Positions 23,801-35,610 of a stretch of DNA of 64,000 nucleotides are shown here, piece after piece; the first letter of the stretch is position 1, and the number at the start of each line of letters is the position of its first letter. The stretch comes from Plasmopara viticola. Taxonomy: Eukaryota; Oomycota; Peronosporomycetes; Peronosporales; Peronosporaceae. The stretch lies in NCBI GenBank assembly GCA_001695595.3, contig MBPM02000096.1, positions 124,001 to 188,000 on the forward strand, read 5' to 3'. The position numbers and the translations under genes are program-made. A model generated the notes under the pieces. The model worked only from the letters and a program-made list of their open reading frames with translations. It had not been told where the DNA came from and ran no database searches.

Positions 23801-24716
23801 TGAGTGGAAGAAAGCGCTCGTTGTGTATGAATATGTTTCACACAAGTTGTGGTATTTCTACCCAAGCGAAGTGGATAAAACACACGCAATTCAGTGGAAA
23901 TGGATCGTACCTTTGTCTGTACGAAGTCGATACACACACGGCCAAGACGAGACGCACGCATCCGTGGGTCACCACGGTCTGTACGTCTCTGCATACGATC
24001 ACCAGCAAAACGATGAAGACAAAAAAGTATCAGCAAAAGAGATGCATTTTAGTGTCACGAAGCTCGAAGATCGAGATCTGTGGAAAGATTTGCTGTCGAA
24101 TGCGGCCGAAGTAATCCAAAAAATGGCTCATGAGTACACAGTGCTTTCGGCGAAGCTTAAAAAGCCCGACAAAAAGACTATTACGCATTGTCAAGATCCA
24201 AGTTGTAATACGTCATTCAAGCTCTTTCGTCGTCCACACTCGTGCAAACGTTGTGGCAAGTGGATGTGTGCCAAGTGCACGTCGCAACGTATGTCGATTC
24301 CGGAAGTTGGTCTTTTGCACCCGGTTCGTCATTGCCGAGCGTGTTTTGAATTGAATGGTGGCGCGTACGCCGAAACGGAGCCTTTCAATCTGTTTCACCT
24401 CCGAAGCACGCGTACTACAGTTTCCTCACAAAATGGCACGCATTCGAATGCAGAGCTGTACGAACTAGCGCATGGCAAGATTTCTCCTCGTACTCTGATG
24501 CAGATGAATCGTCAACTAACGCGTTTCAATTCAATGGAATCGCCTACAGCAAACGAAAATGGCGGTAGCTTCTTCGTGGACGAAATAAATGCACCAGGCA
24601 ATCTCGGTGCCGAGAATATTTCAACGTTTGCAGACGATGAAGAAGAGCTGTTCTCGTTCTCTTCGTCCCTGTCCCGCCGAAGTCTACTAAATCCCCAAGA
24701 AGATATTCGCGGTTAG
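20811..24716 (+). CDS. SAPS-like protein with PH regions and a FYVE-like zinc finger
   Basis: Single-exon gene of 1301 residues. The first ATG is at 20811 (MVEKSLPDSG); the frame is open for 8 more codons upstream but without ATG. Residues about 285-475 (FASQVLRYFAIRGQKGACILHFLAEHPATVDMLL..., split here) resemble the SAPS helical repeat region of PP6 regulatory subunits, which pair with Sit4/PP6 phosphatases. Residues 195-285 are Ser/Asp/Glu-rich and disordered. A split PH-like region lies at about 580-705, ending EEEKQAWITLLQAV. A clearer PH domain is at about 977-1105 (GYLFKERHGGREWKKALVVYE, ending DLWKDLLSNAAEVI). A FYVE-related finger at about 1127-1180 has CQDPSC, RRPHSCKRCG, CAKC and HCRAC; the classical WxxD is missing, so PI3P binding is uncertain. 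A role at endomembranes linking phosphoinositides and a phosphatase is inferred only. The C-terminus is acidic and Ser-rich. Confidence 0.88.
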   Translation: MVEKSLPDSGPSSPTASDATFQLERRKPTEQVRANIEKFVDGLMSEQYTLAQLLNESFTLEMLELLFKRMTGRLRMILFSREKTLEFIRLALDVSYPRHTRAMAAQFIVVGGAMNAIAVCEPGQPHECAEFWDSIFDMLQREADGVSSECDTSLQRKERQASVAELEELIQVAVQVFEKDGAQTLKESFAEHEEENEGKNGSARRRSSSATASLGDVATIPINASPLLSPRSLDKTDCNFLKEAAEEVIAIRGDNTEISGTTENEDDSDSDEPDNTGIPAPLTTEVNETAMYGIFSHDSANFASQVLRYFAIRGQKGACILHFLAEHPATVDMLLANVGHDDIRTLLLHLIYAEHSEAAITSLFETHMMQKLIQKQVTFSPPRNAFERDCIENTFMLLRDIVHAPYVTGRGVAISAKVIPLDKVTGQDEYVSICGASRETANSALRKYTSRKVRRLIHLFMQEHQAALELLFVQMIKELTFWSTPLIEKQRGTVASIESLALLSQGHPRPTCIMMLMHLFELTETVEFTDTSNSGGVSAASVGIDCLDFLCSTHLMRKGTLLVKKKLKNEVQRCQVSLNCMMGLRMTVLREDQLPTPASLYQAFTPNLGNQSIITLDEIESVQSSDWHEFSFSVTVKKKVVDTNNHSPASQYSPTTPANAMVHHQRRNEKNSEALTKEVKSIECFAASSEEEKQAWITLLQAVIDGDLNELEIFCSDDWRSNVREYRRLRECLITCMERKGHELMVFLKQVITYNTRKASGFHLRSVVQCLNAVLSNESKRLDRMFVGAHVITTLITCYEKYPMWNLLLGEITKMLVFCIGDFKSKRSRKCPIIGRILRTEGPDAKLAPLFCKVYLDCDTVGSNGEREYNHLAGTDAISNLKIIMEALKMCYKDPKTRSQERIQHDMKTSPVWRKLVQASDDIAKKDPSSCILTTRMISSADVSGSTTALTPPTFQEDIINQISRPSYSTAHGFGSSFLEGDGCAFGYLFKERHGGREWKKALVVYEYVSHKLWYFYPSEVDKTHAIQWKWIVPLSVRSRYTHGQDETHASVGHHGLYVSAYDHQQNDEDKKVSAKEMHFSVTKLEDRDLWKDLLSNAAEVIQKMAHEYTVLSAKLKKPDKKTITHCQDPSCNTSFKLFRRPHSCKRCGKWMCAKCTSQRMSIPEVGLLHPVRHCRACFELNGGAYAETEPFNLFHLRSTRTTVSSQNGTHSNAELYELAHGKISPRTLMQMNRQLTRFNSMESPTANENGGSFFVDEINAPGNLGAENISTFADDEEELFSFSSSLSRRSLLNPQEDIRG

Positions 24717-27700
24717 AGTGAAATGGCAAGCATGTAAGATTTTACTAGGTAGCATTGTGGTCTTTCGGCTCAGTACTAGCTTAGTAGGAAAAGGAATGTA
24801 CAGATAATTTGAAGCAGTACATTACGCGGCAAGGTGATTTCGAGCTTTATCTATTACGTTTCGACCGAAAGCATCGCTTTCAGTCGCATTCACTTGAACT
24901 TCACAATTACAGGTTAACACCTTCAAGCTCACCGCAATACTGTTGTTATTCCCTTGTACGCACATACTGGACACGACACCACCAAGACGGTGCTCGGAGC
25001 AGTCTTTTGAAGTCAAGGCCTATCAATAATATGAGCATCATTTGTGGTAAACCCATCTGCATCTTCCTGCACGCCTCCGTGGTGTGTGATCTTGTCACTT
25101 TTGTAGCCTATCTCACGCACTTAAGGGTAAATTGATAACGCGAACCTTCGCTAAGGCTTTGGAATGGACAGGCCCATCCTTTCTCAATTATTGGACGAGC
25201 AGTTCGCTCTCTGTTCCGACAATTTGTTGCTTCTAGGCTTCTATGAACCTAAAGAAGCAGCTGCATTTGAGCCCTATCTGCTATCAAAGTGGTTGGAAAA
25301 ATCATAGCGTTCAAGCTCCACAGACAAAGTCTATACTCGAGGATCCATACAGCACTGCTCAAATAGACCGCCTACTACGGGGTGTAAACAGATGAAGCAT
25401 AAGCCTTCTACTTTTTAAGGGCAGGTAAACTAGAACTTACTCATCCGGCTAAAGGAGACGAAGATGCGATTCTGATCACCGATGATTGAGTCTGAGTGGT
25501 ACTTTTTTTCTAAATTGCCAGGTCAAAAGTTATGCACTCACCTTAAAAAAAATTTACACCACACCGTGGTGTATTTGATTTAAAAATGTCTGAATGTACG
25601 TTGTTTCCGGTGGTGTTTAAGTTTTGCCTACGCTCGCACCATCTTGCCTTCAAGCACGAAAAATAGTAATTTAGGAGTCAATGGATTCTGTCACTCCTCG
25701 GGCACGTCAGAATGAGCGGTCTAGCCGTAAGCCTGCCTCCTGTGAAGTGCGACGGTAAAAAGTGGTGATTCACATCGCTGTTCAAGAGAAGTCTGGCCAT
25801 AGACAAGACCCCCCTTCAAAACGCATTAGATGGGCAAATCCTCGTATAGGACACAAAGTGGAGTTTTGTGGACCTGCTGACTCGGGTTTCTATTCCAATG
25901 GACTTAAGTGCTTCCGAGCAAAGCAATATCCGCTTCTTTGGGAATTAGGACACGATAATTTGTCAGTTCTGGAGGGGCCGACGATGGGGTCTTTTGTCTT
26001 GTCTACGGACTTTTTAAAAAGGTAGCTGGCAGAAACCGCACCCTTAGATCCAATGAAACGCAGGGGCTGAGCTACATTTACTGGAAAACAATAACGTCTT
26101 CATGATAACCGTGTGACTAAAATACACCATAAAATCTTATCGCATGATAGCTTATAAGGTCTTTCAGGAGGAATCAGCAACGATAGACTGATAATTGTAC
26201 GCGCATGTGTACGAGGATATGAATACTCATTTCTACCATGACAGGCGCTGAAGCATCGCAAAATGTCTTACGACGGCAAACAAATGCGGTCAGCCCGAAT
26301 AAGTTGATAGATGTCGCAAGAGAGAGTAAAAGAAAGACGTCAGAATTGGCATGACAGGCTTATACAGTTTTTTAAGCTTGGAATAGACCTGGCTCCGAGT
26401 TTTGAGAATTTCGACAAAATCGAGTCATTTCTTTTCCATGACAAAAAAAATCATGACTCAGAGTCATGTCGTAAAATTAAGCCTTGAATTGATTAGCCAT
26501 AACAGCAAGCCGTTCAATTCTGTGCAACAGGGTTATCATTGGGTATGTTTCCACCTGGTGTGCGTAAGGATCCTTCAAAGGAAGCCTAGGCATATATACG
26601 CCCAATATAAATATTACGGGTAATATGACTCCCCGAAGATAGACGTGACGACGACTTTCAAATCTCTATTCGCGCTCTGCTATCAGAATCGAGTACGAAA
26701 ATCTCTTCAGGTAGGTAACATAAAATCACTAACTGCGGGTATCAAACTTCTGCGAGTGGGCAACATAGGTCGTCAAGGCACGATGGTAGCACAGGACCAC
26801 AATTTGTTCTTGAGATTATTTGAATTTCTTTGCTGGACGAGGATGAAGACGCGATGTTAGATTGATCCCTGGATGTCACGAGCGACCCCGTAATTGACGA
26901 AGAAGCACTGTCCTCAGGAACAATCACATTTAACTGATCAAAGTGTCACAAAAAATGTGACTATGTGCTTTGAGTGTTTAGCACACGGTCAATTTTCTGG
27001 TGTTCATCTCCATGTAATACCCATGAAATTGGTCATTAGGGATGAGCAGTCGCATCTTAGAATTGCGAATGCCCTGACAAATCGCGCATAAATGGGTGTG
27101 TGATAATTGGACGGGCTGAATGGTTCACTGACTATAAAAGTCCATAGTTTAGTGAGGAGTCCAAAAATTGGTGTCAGAAACGGCCGTATAGCTAGCCAAC
27201 ACCATCTCGCAAATTCAGCTTGATGCTAGTGTGATGGTTTCGATAGCTTGATTTTTCTAGGTGAAGATAGTATCAGATGTGTCAAAGCTTTAAACCCTCA
27301 AACAATCTTAAGCTACCAAGCTCTCGGTTAATTTGAAAGATAAATTTACCTTTGAGGTGGTGTCCGGAGAAAAACCCCACTTCAAAATATATATACATCC
27401 TTTGTTTATTCCACGTAGTTGTGAAAAAGCATATTAAAGCTAGCGAATGTTGCGCCTTAGCTCTAAGATTCTAGAACAAAGACCGCGTTAGGGGAATATT
27501 AAGATGTGGGATCCAGAGATTTCCTATAGAAATCTCCGATAGATAGAAAAGTTGGGGTGTGTCACAAAGCAATGACCGCATCCACGAGAGCAGTGTGAGC
27601 TCGTTGATGCTTTGTTTGACAAATCGGCAAAATGGCATGGTGCAAGTATCGAATCCTTTACATCGTTCACCGACATTCTGTAATCATAAGCATAACGGTT

Positions 27701-28960
27701 AGAGATATGCAATGGGGTGGCAAGTAAAAGTACAAGGGCTACCGAGCCCCCTGGAAATGTCCAATTGCATGTTCACAAGTTTATTTCAACCAGTACGGGC
27801 TTTTGCCCGAACACATTCTGACGATATATTCGTTCAAAGCCGTTCCGAAGGAGAGAAGGCAACTCTGAAGTCTCGTTTAGAACACTGAGCTGTGTTTTAA
27901 AAACGTTAAATTAGTATTTGCTTTGAAGAAAACCACAGTCCTTGACTGGTTGAATTAGCCATTTTTTGCAATAAGTACAGTTGTGACAAGCGGGTTTCTC
28001 GAAACTTTTGTTCGGTACCGATTAAGTTGATTAAGTCGATCTGGCTCTCCAAGCACCTCGAAGCTTGTAATAGCATAAATTAAGCCGTCAGCAGGCTTCT
28101 GTACAGGCTTTTTTTGGCAAGACAAACCCGCCTAGAGCCTTTTGCACCCATCCTGACTATGTCATCAGTTGCACGATAAACAGCTCAATGTAAGAAGACA
28201 CGATCGAGCCAGCTCGTATGGGTGTAGGAAGCTTAGAGCTGCCTAATGAAGCTATTCTAAGAGTTACTTGCAATAAAGGTCGAGCCGGTGAGACTTGGTT
28301 GTGTCTCTATGTGTGGTCTATCCAGACAATTAGCTTTGAGGTTGGCGATCAAGACTTCTCACTTGTTTTAAAATGGATAAATAATCGTCTTTCTTTACGG
28401 TTGACAGTTTTCACACTAAATACAAGCCTGGCAAAACAATGGACATGCCGATACGCTTTTGCACAGACTTGGTAATGAGTCGGCTTATATATGCAGGGCT
28501 GTCCACCGGTTATACGACCTGAAACATGGGCCAAATCCACCATCTTGGCGTAGCATCACACAAACAAGCGTTGCCATTGACCTTCACAATTTAAAACAAA
28601 CTCTGGGTTACTGACGTCGAAGCGTCTACCAATCTTTCAGAAAAGAGACGTAGGAGCCGCGAGTTTGATCCTTTAGTAGGTATCACAGGTCATCGCAAAC
28701 TTGGCTACCTTCTGGTCCAACAGTATGTTGCAGAGACAGGAAATTTGCTTTATCTCGGCTCTAAAAATTGGTCTGTGATATGGTTTGAAGAGTAGATCAT
28801 TTCCCAGGCCTTCACTGTTTAAGACGATGAGTTAGAATGGATCATCTGGATCTGCTCTATACTGAAGTAGCCGTCTTCACACTCCTGTGCGATTGAGACA
28901 CTGCTCAAATTTGGCTTTTGAACCGGTGAGTAAAATCCAGAAAAAAATTAGATTGGGATC
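24717..28960. other. No gene seen
   Basis: AT-rich, stop-dense sequence. Frames at 25762-26025 and 28218-28475 look faintly retroelement-like, but neither shows a motif that can be named. No tRNA gene or bounded element was recognised. Confidence 0.4.
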
Positions 28961-29019
28961 CGAGGTATTACTTAAAAAATCTGCTCGTTAATATATTTTT
29001 TTGGTGTCCCGATGCGGAA

Positions 29020-29096
29020 AACACAATGGCCGCGTGGTTAAGTGCGCTTATGATTGTTCTAGTCGTTAGGTGTGGAATTGAAATTTCCCTCTTGTC
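29020..29096 (+). pseudogene. tRNA-Leu pseudogene
   Basis: Aligns over the full 77 nt to the tRNA-Leu of the young array without gaps. AATGGCC and CGTGGTTAAG keep the A-box region, but the anticodon stem and T-arm are destroyed. Confidence 0.6.
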
Positions 29097-29753
29097 TTTA
29101 TTTTACAGTAATCAATCTTACTCAGACATCCAAATTTCATTGATGTTTACCATTTGATCACAATGGTGGTGTCTACAGAACGAATAGGTCCATGCTTACT
29201 CTCCATCGCCGCCTTAATTTGGCTTGCCACGCCAGTGGTAATTGCTTTAAGATTCTTCATGGACATGGTTGTACAAATATAAATGAAGCTACCCGCGATA
29301 TGAGTTGATGCGCTTTCTCGATTATGTAGTACATACCTGTATCACTTTGTAAAACCACCCCAAAAAAATGATCTTTTTGGTCGGTTTTCGTATGTAAATA
29401 ATTTAAGCGATTGTCGGTCGTTGTATACTCCGCGTCAGAAAACTTTATTTTAGAGCAACATACAAACACCGACAAAACAAGATCTGATTTATGGGATGCT
29501 TAACGCGAGGTTATACATATATTAACTACATGAATAAAACAAAAGGGCATCATTGTCTAACGAAGATATCCTCGTCCTTTCTTATACAACTCTGTCCCAT
29601 GGCGATAGTCACTATACTACAAGCATTGATTAGTTTTTGCAAAATTCCTTTCGCAATTACCACTGGTGTGGTAGATCAGGTTTAGGCGGCGATTGAAAGT
29701 ATGCACGGGCCAATTTGTTTCACAGCCTTCGTCAATGTGATTAACTGTGGTGA

Positions 29754-29830
29754 CATTTTTGTGCTTTAATAAAAACCGTCTGGTATAAAGTTGTAACAAT
29801 CGGCGCCCTTGACTATGCGGCCTCATATAC
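29754..29830 (-). pseudogene. tRNA-Leu pseudogene, very degenerate
   Basis: The right half (CGGCGCCCTTGACTATGCGG) aligns to the D-arm and 5' end of the tRNA read in reverse, followed by CTCCGCATCA like the CTCGGCATGA flank. The left half is barely alignable. Confidence 0.4.
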
Positions 29831-30921
29831 TCCGCATCACGGTTAGGATATTCACCGACAAGACAAGACCAGTTTCATGGGGTGCTTGATGCGAGACAGT
29901 ACAAGCGTATACTACATAATCAGAAAAGGGGATTACCGCATAACGTAGATAGCTTCATCCTTACTTAAACAATCACGTCCCGTGACGGTAGTCATATATT
30001 ACGAGCTATGAACACTTAACGCCGATATTAACAATTAATCTCTTGACTAAGTTGAATGCTCACTGAGCCAAAGCAGTTCAATATACGATATAGCTCTCCA
30101 TCCGGTTGCGCTTTGAATCTCCCCACTGTTCTTTAAAGCTAAGGTCATCGTTTTTGGTGATCTCTTAACTATCGTGAAGCAACGCATGTTTGTCACTGTT
30201 ATTGCTGTGATCGAACAATCAATTGTTGTCGCAACTCCACCAACATAGACGCTTAAACTAAGTGTTAATACGATCGAATTGATGTCGCAAGAATATTTCA
30301 ATAGCTTCTAGTAATTTTCACCTCATGGTTCGTCAGTGGTATTGAGCATTGTGACTTGCTGAGTAATTTTTAGTGCTCATTTATATTATCAAGTCTACGG
30401 GTATCGTTCTAATTGTTTTTCAACGCGCGTTGTACATACTGTTCCTACGAGCGATAGAGTGTAGTAAGCTCTGTCTATGCTGTAATCATAATAGACCAAT
30501 TAGCTATAGATTCTCAATGTATCACCAACAGATACATAGCTCGCCGAGGAAAAGCTGCACTTACATGGCTGACGACGTCATCAAAATCGATGCTGGAGAG
30601 CTTTGTACCTAAAAAGAATGTCTATGTGCTCATCTTGCACAAAAACTACCAGAAAAGAACTCCATTGATCGTGTCTGAAGCGTGGCAGCTTTTTCATCTG
30701 TCATGTTTGTTCTCTTTGCCGAAAATGAGTGCATTTCCTGAGAATCGTTCTGGTTACTCCGTCGCTATAAGCGCAAATTTTACACTGCGTTACCTGCAAG
30801 CTAGTACTCAAGAGTATGAACATTGTCAAACAATACAAGTATACCGCGGGTCCCTCTTTTCGCACTCATAAACAGCCTATTTTCGCGCAAATATGGTGGT
30901 GATATACACAATTTAAACTGT

Positions 30922-32658
30922 ATGTCTTCGACGAAGCGTGCACTCGAGGCCAATGCTGACGACGCACATGTGAAGCGCTCTCGCCATTCGCGATGGGGCC
31001 ACGATGACAAGGTTGAGAAAATCACAAAGGAAAAGACACCAGCTAGTCCCAAGGCCTTGAATGATATTGTGAAGCGCCTGTCGAGTGTTGTAGAGAAGAA
31101 GACAGCGCCTGAGAAGCTGCAGGCGCTCGCAGCGGCGGCTGCGCGTCCGCTTTTCGTACGCTGCTAATTGAGCATACTATAGCGGTTCAGAGTTTGATAC
31201 GCTTGGTTTCAGTTTCATTCTCGTGCTATGAATTATTGTAGGGAGTAGGTGGTCAATTAGACGCACAAGCGGCACGGGCACGAGCACTGGCTCAAGCGAG
31301 TCTATTGTCACTATCTATTGCCAATGGCAATACGCTGCAGAATGACCTGGCGAGGCGATTATATATTGGCAATTTGTACTACGATCTCAAGGAGGATGCA
31401 ATTCGTAGCATCTTCGCTCCGTTTGGGGCGATCCACTCGATTGATTTGTCATTGGAGCCCGGGTGAGTAGCAGCAAGCACGGTAGGAGCGGACGCTATTG
31501 CTAAAAAAAATTGGATGGATAGAGCGTCGCGATCCAAAGGATTTTGCTTCTTGGAGTACGAAGACGTGCTGGCAGCTGAGAGTGCTGTGCAAGTGCTGAA
31601 CGGAGCGTCGCTGGCCAATCGTACGATAAGGGTGTGTGCTGAGGTAGACTGAAGATATTTTATCAGACAATTTTTTTTCATTTTCTTGACTGCAGGTCGG
31701 TCGCCCGCATCGTGGAAACACGAACCCAAATGACTCGCTGTCAATTGGACAAGAGGCAATTAAAAAGTGCGAACAAAAATTGACTTTCCAGGCTTGGTTA
31801 AAGCTGTAGACTAATGCTAGTGTTTGTTGATTTGAACTGGCAGTGTTCCAACCAAGTGCATTTACATTGCAAACGTACGTTTGGAGCTGAACAGCCAGCA
31901 CTTGGAGGTGCGTGTAAAAGCATTTGTGGTTTTGATCTTTGACCAATTGCGTTTAGAGTATTTTTTCTCCCTTTGGAGCAATCGACTCGTGTGTAATGGT
32001 AGCACGGTCACCTTCGGAAGGTGGAGGGGTAAGTCAAACGTGAAAACCTTTTCAAGTTGGACGCTAATGTTTAGATTTACTGCTTTTCTATTATGTGTAG
32101 CATCGTGGGTATGGCTTTATGCGGTTTGTAGAGGAAGACTACGCTTTGAGTGCGATTCAACACATGGATGGATTCGAGTTGGCTGGATTGCCACTCAAGA
32201 TTGGCAAAGCCAGCGAAGCCGCAATGCTTATCAACCTCGCCACCAGTCAAGATAAAGTGGTGCGTGATGGCCCTGGAGCTACCACTTCCAGGGTCACTTT
32301 GGCTGAGCCAGAAAAGAAACTTTTTGGAGAGGATGATGTTGACAAAGTTGAGGACCCGAGTGACCGGAACGAGAATTGCTGCCTCTGCTTAATAAATCTC
32401 GTGCACTGCGGAGATGTCGATGATGAGTTGAAGGAAGAAGTGCGTAGCGAATGTGGCAAGTTCGGTAGTATCAAGAAAGTGGAGATTCATGAGTTGGCAG
32501 ACCACGTACGCGTGTTTGTGTTATTCGACGATGCAGTTGGCGCCTTTAAGGCCAAACAAGCGCTACACGGCCGATTTTTTGGTGGAAATAAGGTACAAGC
32601 GCACTACTACTCTCTTCATGAATTGGAGCAGCAGCGTTACACGGGTGCATTTTTGTAA
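30922..32658 (+). CDS. PUF60: Poly(U)-binding splicing factor PUF60-like, seven exons
   Basis: Nuclear pre-mRNA splicing factor that helps U2AF recognise the polypyrimidine tract and 3' splice site. Exons: 30922-31155, 31242-31462, 31523-31631, 31696-31766, 31844-31907, 31957-32028 and 32101-32658. All introns are GT-AG and 49-86 nt, and all junctions keep frame; the product is 442 residues (human PUF60 is 559). RRM1 is at about 116-191 ([21 protein letters not shown]). RRM2 is at about 216-295 ([21 protein letters not shown]). A C-terminal UHM-type RRM is at about 340-435 and carries an RxF-type motif in GRFFGGNK, used in this family to hold ULM peptides such as those of SF3B1. The N-terminus has a basic RSRHSRWG stretch. 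The start ATG gives [10 protein letters not shown]; an upstream in-frame extension exists but looks like non-coding sequence. Convergent with the YPEL gene, 166 bp apart. Confidence 0.93.
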
Positions 32659-32824
32659 AAAAGGTGCGAGAACAAGATGATAATTGGGTGTAACAATAAT
32701 GTGCTTGTCCACGCACAATCATAAGTAAGAGCTCTTTTGTGCGATGAGTGGCGTTTACTATGTTTGTCTATCGTCTACATGTCGCTGTAGTCTCATCTGC
32801 AATTTGCTGTAAGTTGTTCTTTGC

Positions 32825-33380
32825 TCAAGACGACTGATCCGTCTTGGCTAACTCGAGAATGAATTTGCCTTCCTTATACTTTTCCGACGCATTGTGTGCC
32901 TCTCTCTGTATGTAGACAGCGTCAACAAGGTATTACCAACTTTTCAGCAGTCTGTCAGTGCAGAAGAAAGAAAGCGACTCACGTATTTCCAGCCCACGGG
33001 ACTCCAGCACGTGTTGCAGTATAAGTCCAGCACAACGTGTAGTCCCGTCATAAGCATTCGCTCTTCTGGTGGACCCGTACACACATTGAATCTGAAAAGT
33101 GCAAGGAGGTAAAGCAAATGGTGGGTTTCAGACGTTTGTATATTAAATTGGAAAAGAAATGACGCATTGTTGCGCACGCCACGTCAAAGAGGTACGCTTT
33201 GCCACTGGTCCCTTGGAAGTTCTAGGTACCGCACACATTTAGCGTAAGAGTCGACGAGAAGGATTTAATTTGGTAAGTCACCTTAGAAACAATGTCCTCC
33301 TTGCGAGCAAGATGTGCGCTGCATTTTTCACACCGAAAAACGCAAGAGCTGGTCACATACATCTCGAAGACGCGCCCCAT
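32825..33380 (-). CDS. YPEL: Yippee-like zinc-binding protein, four exons
   Basis: Small conserved eukaryotic protein of the Yippee/Mis18/cereblon fold; family members associate with the CTLH ubiquitin ligase and with centrosomes in animals. Exons on the minus strand: 33282-33380, 33178-33221, 32983-33091 and 32825-32905. The introns (60, 86 and 77 nt) are GT-AG. The product is 110 residues, near the usual 105-125. It starts MGRVFEMYVTSSCVFRC, carries the two zinc CxxC pairs (CEKC near residue 17 and CNTC near residue 74), and has GTSGKAYLF, MLMTGLHVVLDLYC, SPVGWKY and KYKEGKFILE, all diagnostic. No exon is long enough to be obvious alone. The decayed tRNA array starts about 40 bp upstream of its start codon, so its promoter may lie in repeat sequence. 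Confidence 0.9.
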
Positions 33381-33422
33381 GATGGTTATCTAAGTATGAT
33401 ATGCTGTGTACCTAAGTAATGT

Positions 33423-33499
33423 GAAAAACATAAAGGTAAATTACATACCAAGTGACTGGGGTTTATAATCAGCTTCATAGACCACTCGGCCATCGTGTC
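33423..33499 (-). pseudogene. tRNA-Leu pseudogene
   Basis: Exactly 77 nt. The first 19 nt of the tRNA sequence (on the minus strand) are unchanged, while the anticodon arm and T-arm have many changes, mostly transitions. It lies 43 bp upstream of the YPEL start codon. Confidence 0.65.
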
Positions 33500-33857
33500 C
33501 TCCACATCAGGAGACTTTCTGTTAGATTATATACTGACGAACATCGACAAAACGAGATCAATCTTGTGGGTGTTCATTGCAAAATAAAAAGAAGGAAATT
33601 CATCACTTTCTAAGTGCGGAAAGCTTCATCCATAGTTAAAGAGACGTGTTTCAAAACAATCATCAACCAATGTTGAGCTATGATTATCTAGTACATGCAA
33701 GATCTTTTCAACAATTTATATTGGTGCGGCAAAGCAAGTTAAGGCGACGATTACGAGTATACATGGACCATTTTGTTCGTAGACACTATCAATTTGATCA
33801 AGCAGTGAACAGCGCTGACATTTGTATGTCCAAGTGAATCAAATGACAAAAGGCTGT

Positions 33858-33934
33858 GTTACGAGTAGGAATCAGCCCCACGTCCGAAAGTTGATGCCTC
33901 GAATTATCGTCTTAGACCACGTGCCCATGTAAAT
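33858..33934 (-). pseudogene. tRNA-Leu pseudogene at an orientation switch
   Basis: Aligns over 77 nt (ACGAGTAGGAATC, CGTCCGAAAGTTGATGCCT, CGTCTTAGACCAC). It is followed at once by the 3' half of a plus-strand copy (GGCGTGGGATAAAATCTCA, about 33948-33977), so two arrays of opposite orientation meet here. Confidence 0.6.
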
Positions 33935-34317
33935 GCCGTCAAAGGTTGGCGTGGGATAAAATCTCACCCTTCTCAAAACTTTACATCAATCGGTTTTACT
34001 ATAACATACAAATGTCACCGTTGTTCACTACTTGATCAAAATGATGATGTCTACATGAATAAACGGCCCACGCATACTCTAAATCGTCGCCTCAACTTAA
34101 TTTGCCACACCGGTCGTAAACATTCAAAACCACAGTCATAGCTCGTAATTCTAGAGCTATCGCCATAGGTCCTTATTCTACAAGTATAAATGAAGCTATC
34201 CGCGCTAGACGGTAATTTCCTTTTTTAATCATGTGAATCATTTGCACTTTAGATAGTCGAGTTGATAGATCGGTGTTTGTCTGTATATGTTTATAATCGA
34301 TGGTGTCTTAATGTGGA

Positions 34318-34389
34318 ATAGCGATGGCCGCGTGGTTTAAAGAGCTGATTATAGGTTTCAGTATCCGAATGTGAAATAGCACTCTTGCC
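34318..34389 (+). pseudogene. tRNA-Leu pseudogene
   Basis: GCGATGGCCGCGTGGTTTAA preserves the 5' half. The anticodon arm and T-arm are degraded, with a few small deletions. Confidence 0.6.
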
Positions 34390-34727
34390 ACAAGTTTACA
34401 TCAATCGAGCTTACAAGAACATAAAAATGTCACTGCTATTCACAACTTGATCACAATGGTGGTGTCTAAAAACAAATTGGCCCATGCATACTTTTAATCG
34501 CCGCCATACGTAAACTTACCACAGCAGTGGTATTCGTGGAAAGGATTTTTACAGATTCAAAAAGTCATGGCTCGTAGTATAAAAGCTATCGTCATGGGCT
34601 TGATTGTACAAGTTGGATGAAGCTATCCCATTTTAAACGATGATGGTTTGCCTTATAAATCTCGCAATGAGGATCCCACCTACTTGACGCCATTAATTCG
34701 ATGAAGCCGATAGAGTCCTGATGCGAA

Positions 34728-34803
34728 GAGCACATGGCTTCGTGTCTTTAAAGCTGATCAAAGCATTCAGTCTCATGGCGTGGGATTTAATCTCACTTCT
34801 ATC
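34728..34803 (+). pseudogene. tRNA-Leu pseudogene
   Basis: Recognised from GGCGTGGGATTTAATCTCAC, which matches the T-arm, and CATGGCTTCGTGTCTTTAA at the 5' half. Confidence 0.5.
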
Positions 34804-35175
34804 AAGACCTTGCATAAATCGCGTTACCTAAACATACAAATGTCACAACTATTCACTACTTGACCACAATGATGGTGGCTACAAAACAATTTAGCCCATG
34901 CATTCAGTCACCGCCTTATCTTGATTTACCACGCCAATTTAATTGTTGAAAGGATCTTGTAAATACAAAATAATCAGATCTCGTAATATATGGACTATCG
35001 CCTCATGACATTATCGTGCAAGTATGGATAAAGCTATCCGCGTTAGACGGTGATGCTCTTTTTATAATATGTAGTGTATAATCATATCTTTTTCCAATAA
35101 GCACGCCGAAAGATAAATTTTGTTTCGTCGGTACCCATCTGTATGTTATCTAATTGATAGTGTCCTGATGCGGAG

Positions 35176-35252
35176 AACGCGATGGTTGCGTGGTCTAAGC
35201 CGCTGATATTAGGCATCAGCTTCTGGGCGTGAATTTTAATCTTACTCGTATC
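35176..35252 (+). pseudogene. tRNA-Leu pseudogene, best preserved of the old array
   Basis: 77 nt without gaps. The anticodon loop ATTAGGC still reads UAG, and the anticodon stem CTGAT/ATCAG is still paired. The T-loop is lost (GAATTTTAATCTT). Confidence 0.7.
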
Positions 35253-35610
35253 ACAGCTTTTCGTCATTTTGTCCCACTTAGACATACAAATGTCAGCGCT
35301 GTTCACAATTTGATCAGATCGATGGTTTCTACGACTAAAATGGTCCTTACATACTTGTAACTGTCGCCTTAACTTGTTATGCTGCACCAACGCAAATTGT
35401 TAAAAGGTTCTTGCAAGTACAAATAATCATAGCTCGTCATAGATTGATGATTGCTATGAAACATATTTGTTTAAGCATAGATGACGCAATCTATACTTAA
35501 AGAAGATGATTTGCCCTATTTATCATTTTGTAATTAACCCCCACACAATTGATCTCGTTTTGTCGATGTTCGTCAGTATATAATCTAACAGAAGGTCTCC
35601 TGATGCAAAG

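Noticed and set aside
25762..26025. Retroelement protease fragment (GSFVLSTDFLKR)
   Set aside because: Similarity rests on a few residues; the active-site DTG/DSG context is not convincing.
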